18,163 nt of DNA from Methanosphaera sp. (GTDB taxonomy: Archaea > Methanobacteriota > Methanobacteria > Methanobacteriales > Methanobacteriaceae): contig JAJQHG010000087.1 in NCBI GenBank assembly GCA_021199865.1, forward strand, positions 1-18,163. Direction: 5' to 3'. Shown piece by piece: positions 7,244 to 15,146 of the stretch; position 1 is the first letter of the stretch, and every line of letters starts with the position of its first letter. The notes beneath the pieces are model-generated. The model was given only the letters and a program-made list of their open reading frames with translations. It did not search any database and was not told where the DNA came from. The translations under genes were made by a program, and so were the position numbers.

Positions 7244-8260
7244 TTATCCTAGGTTTGCTATTTTTATTCCACGTACTTTATTTCGCATTTCTTCTGCTTT
7301 ATTTTTTAGTTGATCTATATTATCTTCTCTAACAATATCTATTGATGCTACATTTAATAGTAAGTCCTGTAGTATTGGACTATCATTATCAGAATATGAT
7401 AGTATTGCATCTAATGGATCATCATTATAACTATCTATGAAGTCATATACTCTACTTTTAGTACCACTATTAAATATACTTCCAATCAATGCTAGTATCA
7501 GGTTACTATCAGATGCAATGGATATATCAGCTACTTTTATTGAGTGTATATTACCATTGAATGATATACTTATACCATCATTATCCTTAGCATATTCTAG
7601 TGCTTCTTTATCTGTTATACTATCTCCACTATACATGAGGTTTTCTGGTTTATAGTTATGTTTATCAATAATATCTAGTATTGCATCACGCTTTCCTGCA
7701 CCACCAACTGGTTTTACTGATTCTATTAGACTATTAATCTCATATCCTGGTATTACATCCTTATAGTAGTGATCAATATTTTCAAATGATGGATCAAAGA
7801 GAATGTTATCCCTGATACCTATTATCTTATCAGTCTCATCACTAGTTATGCTGTATTGATCTAGTGACAGGTTTGTTGAATAAGTATTTTCATAGTTGAA
7901 CTTTGTCTTGTTACATAATGCCTTAATATATTGATTATAACTAGTACTTACAATGTATGTGGGCATAATTTCCTGAACATATTCTATTAATTGGTATGCA
8001 CCATTAATCATAGATATATTATCCTCAGAGAATTCTACTATATCCTTTTCTGTAATATCTTGATCCTTAAAGAATGGTAGAATCATCTTTAGTGTAGATC
8101 CAGGTAGATGTTCTTCATACTTCTGGGAGAGAATATCATCATAACTACTTAGTATACTAAATAGTTTACCTCCCTCGGGTATGAAGTAGTCGGCTAATTC
8201 ATATGCATTATCATTTATTGATAAGGGTCCCTCACAATCTGTTACATAAAATTTATCCAT
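7244..8260 (-). CDS. HAD-superfamily phosphohydrolase-like protein, EhaR type
   Basis: This 338-residue protein has HAD motifs in order. Motif I is YVTDCEGPL, with the putative nucleophile D8 but Glu (E10) instead of the usual second Asp. Motif II Ser/Thr is in YIVSTSYNQ (102-110), the motif III lysine is K190 in GGAGKRDAIL, and motif IV is GDSITD (212-217). From memory it resembles COG4030, the protein named EhaR in the energy-converting hydrogenase A gene set of methanogens. No Eha membrane or hydrogenase subunit is in this window. AGGAG lies 9 bases before the ATG. It is the first gene of the minus-strand block, with its promoter in the 106-bp gap to the divergent anchored protein. The HAD fold is secure; the EhaR name and the substrate are inferred. 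Confidence 0.75.
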   Translation of the reverse strand: MDKFYVTDCEGPLSINDNAYELADYFIPEGGKLFSILSSYDDILSQKYEEHLPGSTLKMILPFFKDQDITEKDIVEFSEDNISMINGAYQLIEYVQEIMPTYIVSTSYNQYIKALCNKTKFNYENTYSTNLSLDQYSITSDETDKIIGIRDNILFDPSFENIDHYYKDVIPGYEINSLIESVKPVGGAGKRDAILDIIDKHNYKPENLMYSGDSITDKEALEYAKDNDGISISFNGNIHSIKVADISIASDSNLILALIGSIFNSGTKSRVYDFIDSYNDDPLDAILSYSDNDSPILQDLLLNVASIDIVREDNIDQLKNKAEEMRNKVRGIKIANLG

Positions 8261-8366
8261 TAATGTAAACTCCTATTTATATAAGTAGTAGAATTTTTTA
8301 TCTAATAATTATCTATATTATAAGATACATATTAAAGTATAATTAATAAATCGGATATTGATATCC

Positions 8367-8795
8367 ATGAAGTTTAGAGAAAAGATTACTAAGTGTATAT
8401 TAATCACTATACTTGTTGTAGCTATAGTTATTGTGTGTTACATGGTAGTAAATCCAAACCAAGGAGAAGGCTTCACAGAGTTATATATATTAGATCATAA
8501 TAATAACACAACAGACTACCCAGTAAATGTTACACAGGGTTCAATTGAGAAGATTAATATTGGTATAAGAAATAATGAGTATGCTCAGATGAATTATACT
8601 GTTAAGATTAAGAAGGATAACCAGACATTAACAGTATATAATAGGACTCTAGAAAATAATGAGGAAACATTAATACCATACTATCTTGATAGAACCTCTA
8701 CAATTGGTGATGATCAGACACTAGACATAGAACTATATATGGGTAATATTACAAATCCATACAGAACACTTACTCTTAGATATAATGTTGTATAA
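8367..8795 (+). CDS. Small membrane-anchored protein with DUF1616-type exterior domain
   Basis: Starting at ATG 8367 the protein has 142 residues; a TTG at 8358 would add three. A short basic start MKFREK is followed by one membrane helix (about 9-30). The extracellular part begins EGFTELYILDHNNN, continues with YPVNVTQGS and NIGIRNNEY, and ends in a beta-sandwich-like stretch. This matches the soluble C-terminal half of DUF1616 proteins, common beside archaeal polysaccharide genes, but the usual multi-helix N-terminal half is missing. Several N-X-S/T sequons are present. GGAT (8353-8356) lies 10 bases before the ATG. It precedes the polysaccharide operon by 202 bases and is probably a separate unit. 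The domain call is from pattern recognition; the function is unknown. Confidence 0.7.
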   Translation: MKFREKITKCILITILVVAIVIVCYMVVNPNQGEGFTELYILDHNNNTTDYPVNVTQGSIEKINIGIRNNEYAQMNYTVKIKKDNQTLTVYNRTLENNEETLIPYYLDRTSTIGDDQTLDIELYMGNITNPYRTLTLRYNVV

Positions 8796-8824
8796 TAGGG
8801 TTTGCTAGAAAATACTAGGATAAA

Positions 8825-8847
8825 AATAGTATATTAATAATACTATT
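8825..8847. terminator. Stem-loop between the DUF1616-type gene and the polysaccharide operon
   Basis: The inverted repeat AATAGTAT (8825-8832) / ATACTATT (8840-8847) has a 7-nt loop. It lies 30 bases after the stop of the DUF1616-type gene and could separate it from the operon. AT-only arms are weak, so confidence is low. Confidence 0.3.
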
Positions 8848-8997
8848 ATACCTATTATAACTTGATATTATGCTAAAAATAAAAATAATTAAAGACATAA
8901 ATATTGATAATAAATAATTTCAAAAAAATACCAAAATAAATTAGGTATTACATAACATATAGAGGATATTAGAATAGACTCAAAAAGGAGAATAAGA

Positions 8998-9945
8998 ATG
9001 AGTACACGTGCAGTTATTACAGGAGGAGCAGGATTTATTGGCTCACACATCTGTGAAGAATTACTAAATAACAGTGATATATCAAAGATTACAATAATAG
9101 ACAACATGTCTACAGGAAACATAGAAAACCTGAAAGACTTGGATCATGATAGAATAGAATTAGTTTGTGGAGATATAAGGGATATGAACCTAGTTAATAC
9201 ATTTATTGACCATGACTATGTATTTCATGAGGCAGCACTAACAAGTGTACCAGAAAGTGTAGAAAAACCAGAACTAACAAATGACATTAATATTAATGGA
9301 TCATTTAGAGTACTGGAAGCAGCAAGACAGACAGATATAAAGAAGGTTGTAAGTGCATCATCTGCGGCAGTATATGGTGAAGCAGAAAAACTACCTAACA
9401 GTGAAGATTTACCACTAAAACCACTCTCACCATACGCTGTATCTAAGTCACTCCTAGAGTTATACTCATACACATATACTAATACATATAACCTCCAAAC
9501 AGTATGTCTTAGATACTTTAATGTGTTTGGTCCAAGACAAGCTGCAAGCTCTCCATATAGTGGTGTTATACCAAAGTTTATATCAGCACTACTAAAGGAT
9601 GAAAGACCAATAATATTTGGTGATGGTCAACAGACACGTGACTTTATATATGTAAAGAATATTGCTAAGGCAAATATTACAGCAGCACATAGTGATGCTA
9701 CAGGTGTATATAATATTGCTCATGGAAAAACTACTAGTATAAATCATTTATTAGAATTAATATGTGATATAATGGACTCTGAATTTAACCCAGAATATAG
9801 GCCACAACAAAGTGGTGATATAAGAGACTCTGTAGCTGATATAACAAGAGCCCAGGAAACATTTAATTTTGAGAGTGAACATGACTTTAAGAGCGAATTA
9901 AAGGAAACTGTAAATTACTATGTTGATGTATTCACAAACCAATAA
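8998..9945 (+). CDS. NAD-dependent sugar epimerase, UDP-glucose 4-epimerase type
   Basis: This 315-residue extended short-chain dehydrogenase has the NAD-binding TGGAGFIGSH (8-17) and Asp (D35) in IIDNMSTG for the NAD ribose. Ser/Ser-Ala-Ala in SASSAAVYGE (118-127) and the catalytic pair Y146/K150 in SPYAVSK are also present. LRYFNVFGPRQ and GDGQQTRDFIYV are typical of GalE/WbpP/RfbB-like enzymes. The most likely reaction is UDP-glucose to UDP-galactose (or the N-acetyl forms), which would feed the Glf-like mutase two genes downstream. AGGAG sits 7 bases before the ATG. It is the first gene of a five-gene plus-strand operon, with only 24 bases to the next gene. The family is sure; the exact sugar is inferred, and a dehydratase or glucuronate epimerase is possible. 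Confidence 0.88.
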   Translation: MSTRAVITGGAGFIGSHICEELLNNSDISKITIIDNMSTGNIENLKDLDHDRIELVCGDIRDMNLVNTFIDHDYVFHEAALTSVPESVEKPELTNDININGSFRVLEAARQTDIKKVVSASSAAVYGEAEKLPNSEDLPLKPLSPYAVSKSLLELYSYTYTNTYNLQTVCLRYFNVFGPRQAASSPYSGVIPKFISALLKDERPIIFGDGQQTRDFIYVKNIAKANITAAHSDATGVYNIAHGKTTSINHLLELICDIMDSEFNPEYRPQQSGDIRDSVADITRAQETFNFESEHDFKSELKETVNYYVDVFTNQ

Positions 9946-9969
9946 TACATATATTAGGAGTTTGATTCT

Positions 9970-11292
9970 GTGATTTCAAGACTACGGAATATACTTAAGA
10001 AAAGAGAATATGGAACTATAATTGAGAACATTGTGTCCCTATCAGGACTACAGTTTGCTAGTTATATACTTCCATTAATAACACTCCCCTATCTTACAGT
10101 AGTTCTAGGTCCAGATCGTTTTGGTCTAACACAGTATGCAATATCCCTAATAACATATTTTGAGTACTTAACAGACTATGGATTTAACTTATCAGCAACA
10201 CGTGAATTAGCTATCTGTAAGAATGATGATAATAAGGTTTCTGAGATATTTAACTCGGTAATGACTATTAAGATAGTTATATGTGTACTGAGCTTCCTAA
10301 TACTACTGGCTATTGTTACATTTATTCCAAAGTTTAGTATGGATAGGGAGTTATACCTCTTAACATTTGGTATGGTAATAGGATATACACTCTTTCCAAC
10401 CTGGCTCTTCCAGGGAATGGAGTATATGAAATATACTAGTGTACTAAATATTATAGGTAAAATCATATTCACAGTACTAATATTTGTATTCGTAAGAGTA
10501 CCTGGTGACTACCTATTAGTACCTGTGATAAACTCATTTGGATATATTGTGGTAGGTGTACTCGGATTATATATTGGACTAACACGATTCAATATTAAGG
10601 TTAAAATACCTAGTCTTAAGAGTATTAAGTATCATCTTGTAGAGGGATGGCATGTATTTATCTCAACAATTGCTATAAACATGTATACTACCACTAATAC
10701 ATTCCTACTAGGATTACTAACTAATAATACAATGGTAGGATACTATAGTATTGCTGAGAAGATTATTATGGCAGTAAATGGTATGATGAATCCTATAAGT
10801 CAGGCATTATATCCATTCATTAGTCGTAAGGTAAATAAGGATACTGATGATAAGAAGACTAGTATAAGCTTTATACGTAAAATAACATATATTATGGCTA
10901 CTGTTAGTGGAGTAGCATCAATAGGATTATTCCTATTTGCAGAACCTATCATACTAATACTATTTGGTGATGCTTATAGTAGTTCAGTATTACTACTTAG
11001 AATACTTTCACCACTACCATTTGTTGTAGGATTGAGTACAATATTTGGTATAGAAACCATGCTTACATTTAACTATAATAAGGCATTTACTAGAATTGTA
11101 TTACTAGGAGGAATACTGGACATAGTACTTGGAATCATACTAATAACATTTATGGCTGCTGAGGGAATAGCAATAAGCTTCCTAATAACAGAGATTTTCA
11201 TCACTGCAAGTATGTTCTTATTCCTACAAAGTAAGGATATTAAGATAATAGATATGGGTAATATTAAAGCACGACTACTAGGAGATAACTAG
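9970..11292 (+). CDS. Wzx-type lipid-linked oligosaccharide flippase (first of two)
   Basis: This 440-residue multi-helix membrane protein of the polysaccharide transporter (RfbX/PST, MATE-related) family has about 12 hydrophobic helices. Diagnostic stretches are the N-terminal ASYILPLITLPYLTVVLGPD, then FGLTQYAISLITYF, LFPTWLFQGMEYM (about 140-152), and the mid-protein VGYYSIAEKI. It resembles bacterial O-antigen Wzx proteins, which move undecaprenyl- or polyprenyl-linked repeat units across the membrane. The start is GTG, with AGGAG 9 bases upstream. Its stop is one base from the Glf-like start, and the Glf ribosome binding site lies inside its last codons, so translation is probably coupled. 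Its closer likeness to bacterial Wzx hints at transfer from a bacterium; a database search would be needed to show this. Confidence 0.88.
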   Translation: MISRLRNILKKREYGTIIENIVSLSGLQFASYILPLITLPYLTVVLGPDRFGLTQYAISLITYFEYLTDYGFNLSATRELAICKNDDNKVSEIFNSVMTIKIVICVLSFLILLAIVTFIPKFSMDRELYLLTFGMVIGYTLFPTWLFQGMEYMKYTSVLNIIGKIIFTVLIFVFVRVPGDYLLVPVINSFGYIVVGVLGLYIGLTRFNIKVKIPSLKSIKYHLVEGWHVFISTIAINMYTTTNTFLLGLLTNNTMVGYYSIAEKIIMAVNGMMNPISQALYPFISRKVNKDTDDKKTSISFIRKITYIMATVSGVASIGLFLFAEPIILILFGDAYSSSVLLLRILSPLPFVVGLSTIFGIETMLTFNYNKAFTRIVLLGGILDIVLGIILITFMAAEGIAISFLITEIFITASMFLFLQSKDIKIIDMGNIKARLLGDN

Positions 11293-11293
11293 G

Positions 11294-12466
11294 ATGTATG
11301 ATGCTATAATAGTAGGTGCAGGAATTAGTGGTATATGTGCAGCAAACATGCTAGCTCAACTAGACTATAAGGTGCTATTAATAGAAAAAGAGAACTATGT
11401 TGGTGGTATGTGTCATGAGAAGAGGGAGTCTAATGGAGTATTAGTACCTCTATGTGGTCCACACATACTATCAACAGATAATAAGGAGGTCTATGACCAT
11501 CTATCCAAGTATACCTCCTGGAAGAGTAATAAGTCACACAAGGTAGTCTGTAAGATAAATAATACTGAGGGTATACCTATACCATTTAATCTAATTAGTA
11601 TAGAAAAAAGTCTAATCAACGTTAATATTACAGATGTGATGATGGAACTATCAGATAATGGTTACAAGATTAATGATAGACTAACACTTAGACAACTTGA
11701 AGATATTGATAGTACAGTGATAGGACACCTAACATATTATCTATTAAAATACTCTGAGAGCTACTATAAGAAGTGTTATGGAAAAGATGCCCTAGAAGTA
11801 CTACGATATGAGAATCCAGTACTATTTAATTATTCATATGACTGTAGATATGATGATAAGAAATACCAGGCAATACCCTCAGATGGCTATAATGAACTAT
11901 TTAATCGTATGCTAAATAACAAAAATATTACACTGAAACTTGATACAGACTATAAGGATATACTTAGAGTTGATCATGAAAATGGACAGGTATACTATGA
12001 GGATAAGTTATATGAGAATAAATTAATTATCACATCACGTGTTGATGAATTCTTTGACTATGAGTATGGTATACTACCATATACTACTATGACATATCTT
12101 AATGAGAATATAGATGAGGAATTCTTCCAATCTAGTAGTATTATAGAGTATCCTGATGAGTACAGCTTCATGCGTATAATAGAATATAAACATATTACAA
12201 GAGAGGATATTGATTCAACCACTATACAGTTTGAGTATCCAGACAAGTATTATCCAGATAAGACAACACCTTACTCTCCATTACCAACAAAGAAGAATAG
12301 ATATACATATGATAAGTACAAAAAGCTAATGGATAAGTATGATAAATTCTACTTTACAGGACGTCTATGTGAATATAGAAATATTAGTATTGATGAAGCT
12401 CTTAGTAGCACTATACAATTAATTAATGATAATTTTAGGATAAATAAAGATGACAGTGAAGCATAA
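11294..12466 (+). CDS. UDP-galactopyranose mutase-like flavoprotein (divergent Glf)
   Basis: This 390-residue protein is close to the usual Glf length. Its FAD-binding start is VGAGISG with EKENYVGGM, followed by GPHILSTDNKEVYD (55-68), IPIPFNL (94-100), RIIEYKH (294-300) and GRLCEYR (346-352). Glf interconverts UDP-galactopyranose and UDP-galactofuranose with reduced FAD. R294 and Y351 match substrate-contact positions as I recall the family. However, the conserved KQWG signature is not recognisable, and the Arg of the PVRF motif is L177 (PVLF). The enzyme is thus divergent and may use another nucleotide sugar. GGAG (11281-11284) precedes the ATG by 9 bases. It overlaps the next gene by 17 bases. 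The family call is good; the substrate is uncertain. Confidence 0.8.
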   Translation: MYDAIIVGAGISGICAANMLAQLDYKVLLIEKENYVGGMCHEKRESNGVLVPLCGPHILSTDNKEVYDHLSKYTSWKSNKSHKVVCKINNTEGIPIPFNLISIEKSLINVNITDVMMELSDNGYKINDRLTLRQLEDIDSTVIGHLTYYLLKYSESYYKKCYGKDALEVLRYENPVLFNYSYDCRYDDKKYQAIPSDGYNELFNRMLNNKNITLKLDTDYKDILRVDHENGQVYYEDKLYENKLIITSRVDEFFDYEYGILPYTTMTYLNENIDEEFFQSSSIIEYPDEYSFMRIIEYKHITREDIDSTTIQFEYPDKYYPDKTTPYSPLPTKKNRYTYDKYKKLMDKYDKFYFTGRLCEYRNISIDEALSSTIQLINDNFRINKDDSEA

Positions 12467-13058
12467 ACTAAAGAATATGGTGGAGGAAGATCCTGATAGC
12501 TGGCTATCTAAGAGAATATTCCAGGTCTACAGGGTGCTTCATGATGGACTCATATATCTAGCATATCTAACAGGATGTGTTCCCTCACATAGGTTTAGAA
12601 ACTTTATGTATAAGCACTTATTCAGATTAGATATGTGTGATTCATCAATAATTTATTGGAAGGCCAGATTCTTTATGCCCTCAGGTGTACATCTAGGTAG
12701 TCATAGTATTATTGGTAACGATGCATTCCTTGATGGTCGTGGAGGACTATATATTGGGTCTAATGTTAATATAGCGGGCGACTTTAGAGTCTATACAATG
12801 GAGCATGATATTAATAGTAAAACCTTTGAGAGTACCTCTGGTAGTGTGTATATAGATGACTATGTATATATTGGTTCACGTGTAATGGTTCTACCAGGAG
12901 TACATATACATGAGGGAGCAGTTATTGCTTCAGGTACTGTTGTAACAAAGGATGTGCCTGCATGGACAATGTATGGTGGAGTACCCGCCAAGTATATTAA
13001 GAACAGAGAAGTTAATAAGTATCAATTAGATACTAATATAAAGGATTTATTTAGGTAG
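12450..13058 (+). CDS. Hexapeptide-repeat O-acetyltransferase (LbH family)
   Basis: This 202-residue protein contains a left-handed beta-helix with imperfect hexapeptide repeats (about 78-180), such as VHLGSHSIIGNDAFLDG, LYIGSNVNIAG, VYIGSRVMVLPGVHIHEGAVIASGTVVTKDV. The catalytic His is probably H119 in YTMEHD, and the C-terminal cap GGVPAKYI is typical of the WcaF/maltose acetyltransferase group. It should transfer acetyl from acetyl-CoA to a sugar hydroxyl of the glycan made by this operon. The N-terminal 70 residues form a helical extension with hydrophobic LIYLAYLTGC (35-44), possibly membrane-associating. The start overlaps the end of the Glf-like gene by 17 bases, and AGGAT lies 9 bases before the ATG, so translation is likely coupled. 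The acceptor is unknown. Confidence 0.88.
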   Translation: MTVKHKLKNMVEEDPDSWLSKRIFQVYRVLHDGLIYLAYLTGCVPSHRFRNFMYKHLFRLDMCDSSIIYWKARFFMPSGVHLGSHSIIGNDAFLDGRGGLYIGSNVNIAGDFRVYTMEHDINSKTFESTSGSVYIDDYVYIGSRVMVLPGVHIHEGAVIASGTVVTKDVPAWTMYGGVPAKYIKNREVNKYQLDTNIKDLFR

Positions 13059-13064
13059 ATTATT

Positions 13065-14522
13065 ATGGCATCAGTTGTTAAAACACTTGCAAAGAATACT
13101 AGTGTATTATTTATTTCACAGGTTATTAGTTATCTTCTAGCATTTATATACACATTATACTCTGCTAGGTATCTTGGAACAAAAGATTATGGTATAATCT
13201 CATTTGCAACATCTATTGCTGGATTATTTTCTATATTCACAGATCTAGGACTATCTACACTAACAATACGTGAAGTAGCAAAGGATAAAAGTAGAACATA
13301 TAAATATCTGGGTAATCATGGTAGTATAAAGTTTATATTATCCATTGTTACAATGATACTACTAATTATTAGTGTAAATGTTATATCATATAATGAAGTT
13401 ACTAGACAAGTAGTATACTTGATTGGTGCATCAACTATTATTAATGCTTTTAGTGGTACATTTACATCAATGTTTAGAGCATATGAACAGATGGAGTATC
13501 AGTCAATATCAGAGATACTTAATGCATCTATAATGTTTATTGGTATACTACTATGTGTATTTACAGGCCAATCAGTTATTGCTGTAGCATTAGTATATGT
13601 GATAACAAATACTATAGTTTTAATTTATAACTTCTTGATGTGTACACGAAACTATGGATTAATACACTTCCAGTTTGACTTTAAATTCTGGAAGTATCTC
13701 ATATACACAGCATTTCCATTAGCTATTACAAGTATATTTGCACTAATATCCTTCCGTATGAATACTATACTACTAAATATGTTGACAACTAGTGCTGTAG
13801 TAGGAGAATATAGTGCAGCATTTAACTTAATGCAAGCATTAATATTTATACCAACAGTGTATTCAACTGCAATCCTACCAATATTTGCAAAGTTCTATGT
13901 TGAGGATAAAAGTAAGCTTGACTATTCATATAAGAAGTCTTTGAAGTACCTATCTATTCTTAGTATACCTATCTCTATGGGTACAAGTATACTTTCAGAT
14001 GATATAATATACTTCATGTATGGTTCAGCATATGCGAATACCATCCCTATTCTTAGACTAATCATATGGGCACTACCAGCAATATTCCTAAGCTACATCC
14101 TAGGAAACAGTATTGCATCAATAAATAAGCAACATGAGACCGTTAAGGCTACATTTGTATGTCTACTTATCAGTACTATTGGTAACTTCATATTCATCAT
14201 GGCATTTAATGGAGTAGGTGCTGCTATGATTACAGTTATAAATGAGGTAAGTATGGTAGTATTCTATATCTATATTATGAATAAGTATGGATACAATGTA
14301 CCTGTACTTGAGGTTATAATTAAGCCATTAATTGCCAGTATAATAATGGGTGCAGTAGTCTATGTATTAGATCTTGGACTCTTTAGTAGTGTTGCTGTTG
14401 GAGTAATAGTATATGTGATTATGGTATTTGTCCTTAGAATGTTTAATAAGGATGATTTAGATATAATGAGTGATTTACTTCCACAGAAGGCTGTTACTAT
14501 ACTAGGTAAACTAATAAAATAA
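13065..14522 (+). CDS. Wzx/PST-family polysaccharide flippase (second of two)
   Basis: This 485-residue membrane protein is predicted to have 12-14 helices along nearly its whole length. Family landmarks are the N-terminal NTSVLFISQVISYLLAFIY, then ARYLGTKDYGIISFA, LSTLTIREVAKD, and FRAYEQMEYQSISEILN at about 139-155. It is of the type common in archaeal polysaccharide clusters and is clearly not a duplicate of the flippase at 9970: their sequences differ throughout. It should export lipid-linked oligosaccharide or a similar polyprenyl-linked substrate. AGGT (13053-13056) precedes the ATG by 8 bases and only 6 bases separate it from the acetyltransferase, so it closes the operon. A strong hairpin terminator follows its stop. 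Confidence 0.88.
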   Translation: MASVVKTLAKNTSVLFISQVISYLLAFIYTLYSARYLGTKDYGIISFATSIAGLFSIFTDLGLSTLTIREVAKDKSRTYKYLGNHGSIKFILSIVTMILLIISVNVISYNEVTRQVVYLIGASTIINAFSGTFTSMFRAYEQMEYQSISEILNASIMFIGILLCVFTGQSVIAVALVYVITNTIVLIYNFLMCTRNYGLIHFQFDFKFWKYLIYTAFPLAITSIFALISFRMNTILLNMLTTSAVVGEYSAAFNLMQALIFIPTVYSTAILPIFAKFYVEDKSKLDYSYKKSLKYLSILSIPISMGTSILSDDIIYFMYGSAYANTIPILRLIIWALPAIFLSYILGNSIASINKQHETVKATFVCLLISTIGNFIFIMAFNGVGAAMITVINEVSMVVFYIYIMNKYGYNVPVLEVIIKPLIASIIMGAVVYVLDLGLFSSVAVGVIVYVIMVFVLRMFNKDDLDIMSDLLPQKAVTILGKLIK

Positions 14523-14523
14523 G

Positions 14524-14555
14524 TTGATGATACATCATCAATAATTCTCTTTTTT
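14524..14555 (+). terminator. Hairpin plus T6 terminator of the polysaccharide operon
   Basis: Perfect 8-bp arms TTGATGAT (14524-14531) and ATCATCAA (14534-14541) are followed by TCTC and T6 (14550-14555). They begin two bases after the stop of the second flippase. This bacterial-style intrinsic terminator layout marks the operon end. Confidence 0.65.
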
Positions 14556-14661
14556 ATAATTAATCTTGTTATAATTAATTTCTTTAAAATTAATCTTTTT
14601 ATCTAAATTCTTTAAAAATAATATCTTTAAAAATAATTTTATATTTAAAATATCTTATATT

Positions 14662-14668
14662 AAAAAAA
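14662..14668 (-). terminator. T7 run after the cupin gene, candidate terminator
   Basis: On the minus strand a C-containing stretch AACCCTATCACCC is followed by T7 (14668-14662), about 42 bases past the cupin stop. Together with the facing terminator at 14524-14555, it separates two converging units. Confidence 0.45.
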
Positions 14669-14710
14669 GTAAATGGGTGATAGGGTTATTATCAAGGTAT
14701 TTACTTAAAT

Positions 14711-15112
14711 TTAATCTAATTTACTATATTCTTCGTCACTTACTGGTTCTAGCCATTCAGTAGAAGTGTTTGTACCAGGTATATCTATAGCTAAGTGTGT
14801 AAACTCACTATCTTTTGCTACTCCATGCCAATGCTTTACATTTGCTGGAACTATTACTACAGATCCAGGAGTTAGTTTTTGTGCAGGCTTTCCCTCCTCC
14901 TGATACCCTCCCTCACCATTTGTTGCTAGTAGTATTTGTCCACCATCCTCATCTGCATGATGTATATGCCAGTTATTTCTGCATCCTGGTTCAAATGTAA
15001 CATTACCAATAGCTATTCCCTCTGTTGTTAACCATTTAAGGTAGCTATCTCCTACAAAGAATTCACCGAAAGGATTTGATTCACATTTTCCAAATAATAC
15101 TTCATCACTCAC
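14711..15112 (-). CDS. Cupin-domain protein
   Basis: This 133-residue single cupin beta-barrel has first-motif metal ligands H49 and H51 in NNWHIHH, with Gln (Q59) where the usual Glu stands, then GEGGYQ. The second motif is GSVVIVPANVKHWHG (83-97), with H94 and H96. The metal-binding set is thus present apart from the Glu-to-Gln change. Such small cupins are often paired with carboxymuconolactone decarboxylase-like and flavodoxin genes in gut anaerobes; the substrate is unknown. The start is GTG with AGGAG 8 bases upstream; an ATG overlapping it stops after one codon. It lies 34 bases downstream of the flavodoxin-like gene, so the two are probably co-transcribed and may act in redox detoxification, which is inferred from context only. 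Confidence 0.85.
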   Translation of the reverse strand: MSDEVLFGKCESNPFGEFFVGDSYLKWLTTEGIAIGNVTFEPGCRNNWHIHHADEDGGQILLATNGEGGYQEEGKPAQKLTPGSVVIVPANVKHWHGVAKDSEFTHLAIDIPGTNTSTEWLEPVSDEEYSKLD

Positions 15113-15146
15113 ATTTTTATCTCCTATTATTTTATATCTTATTATT

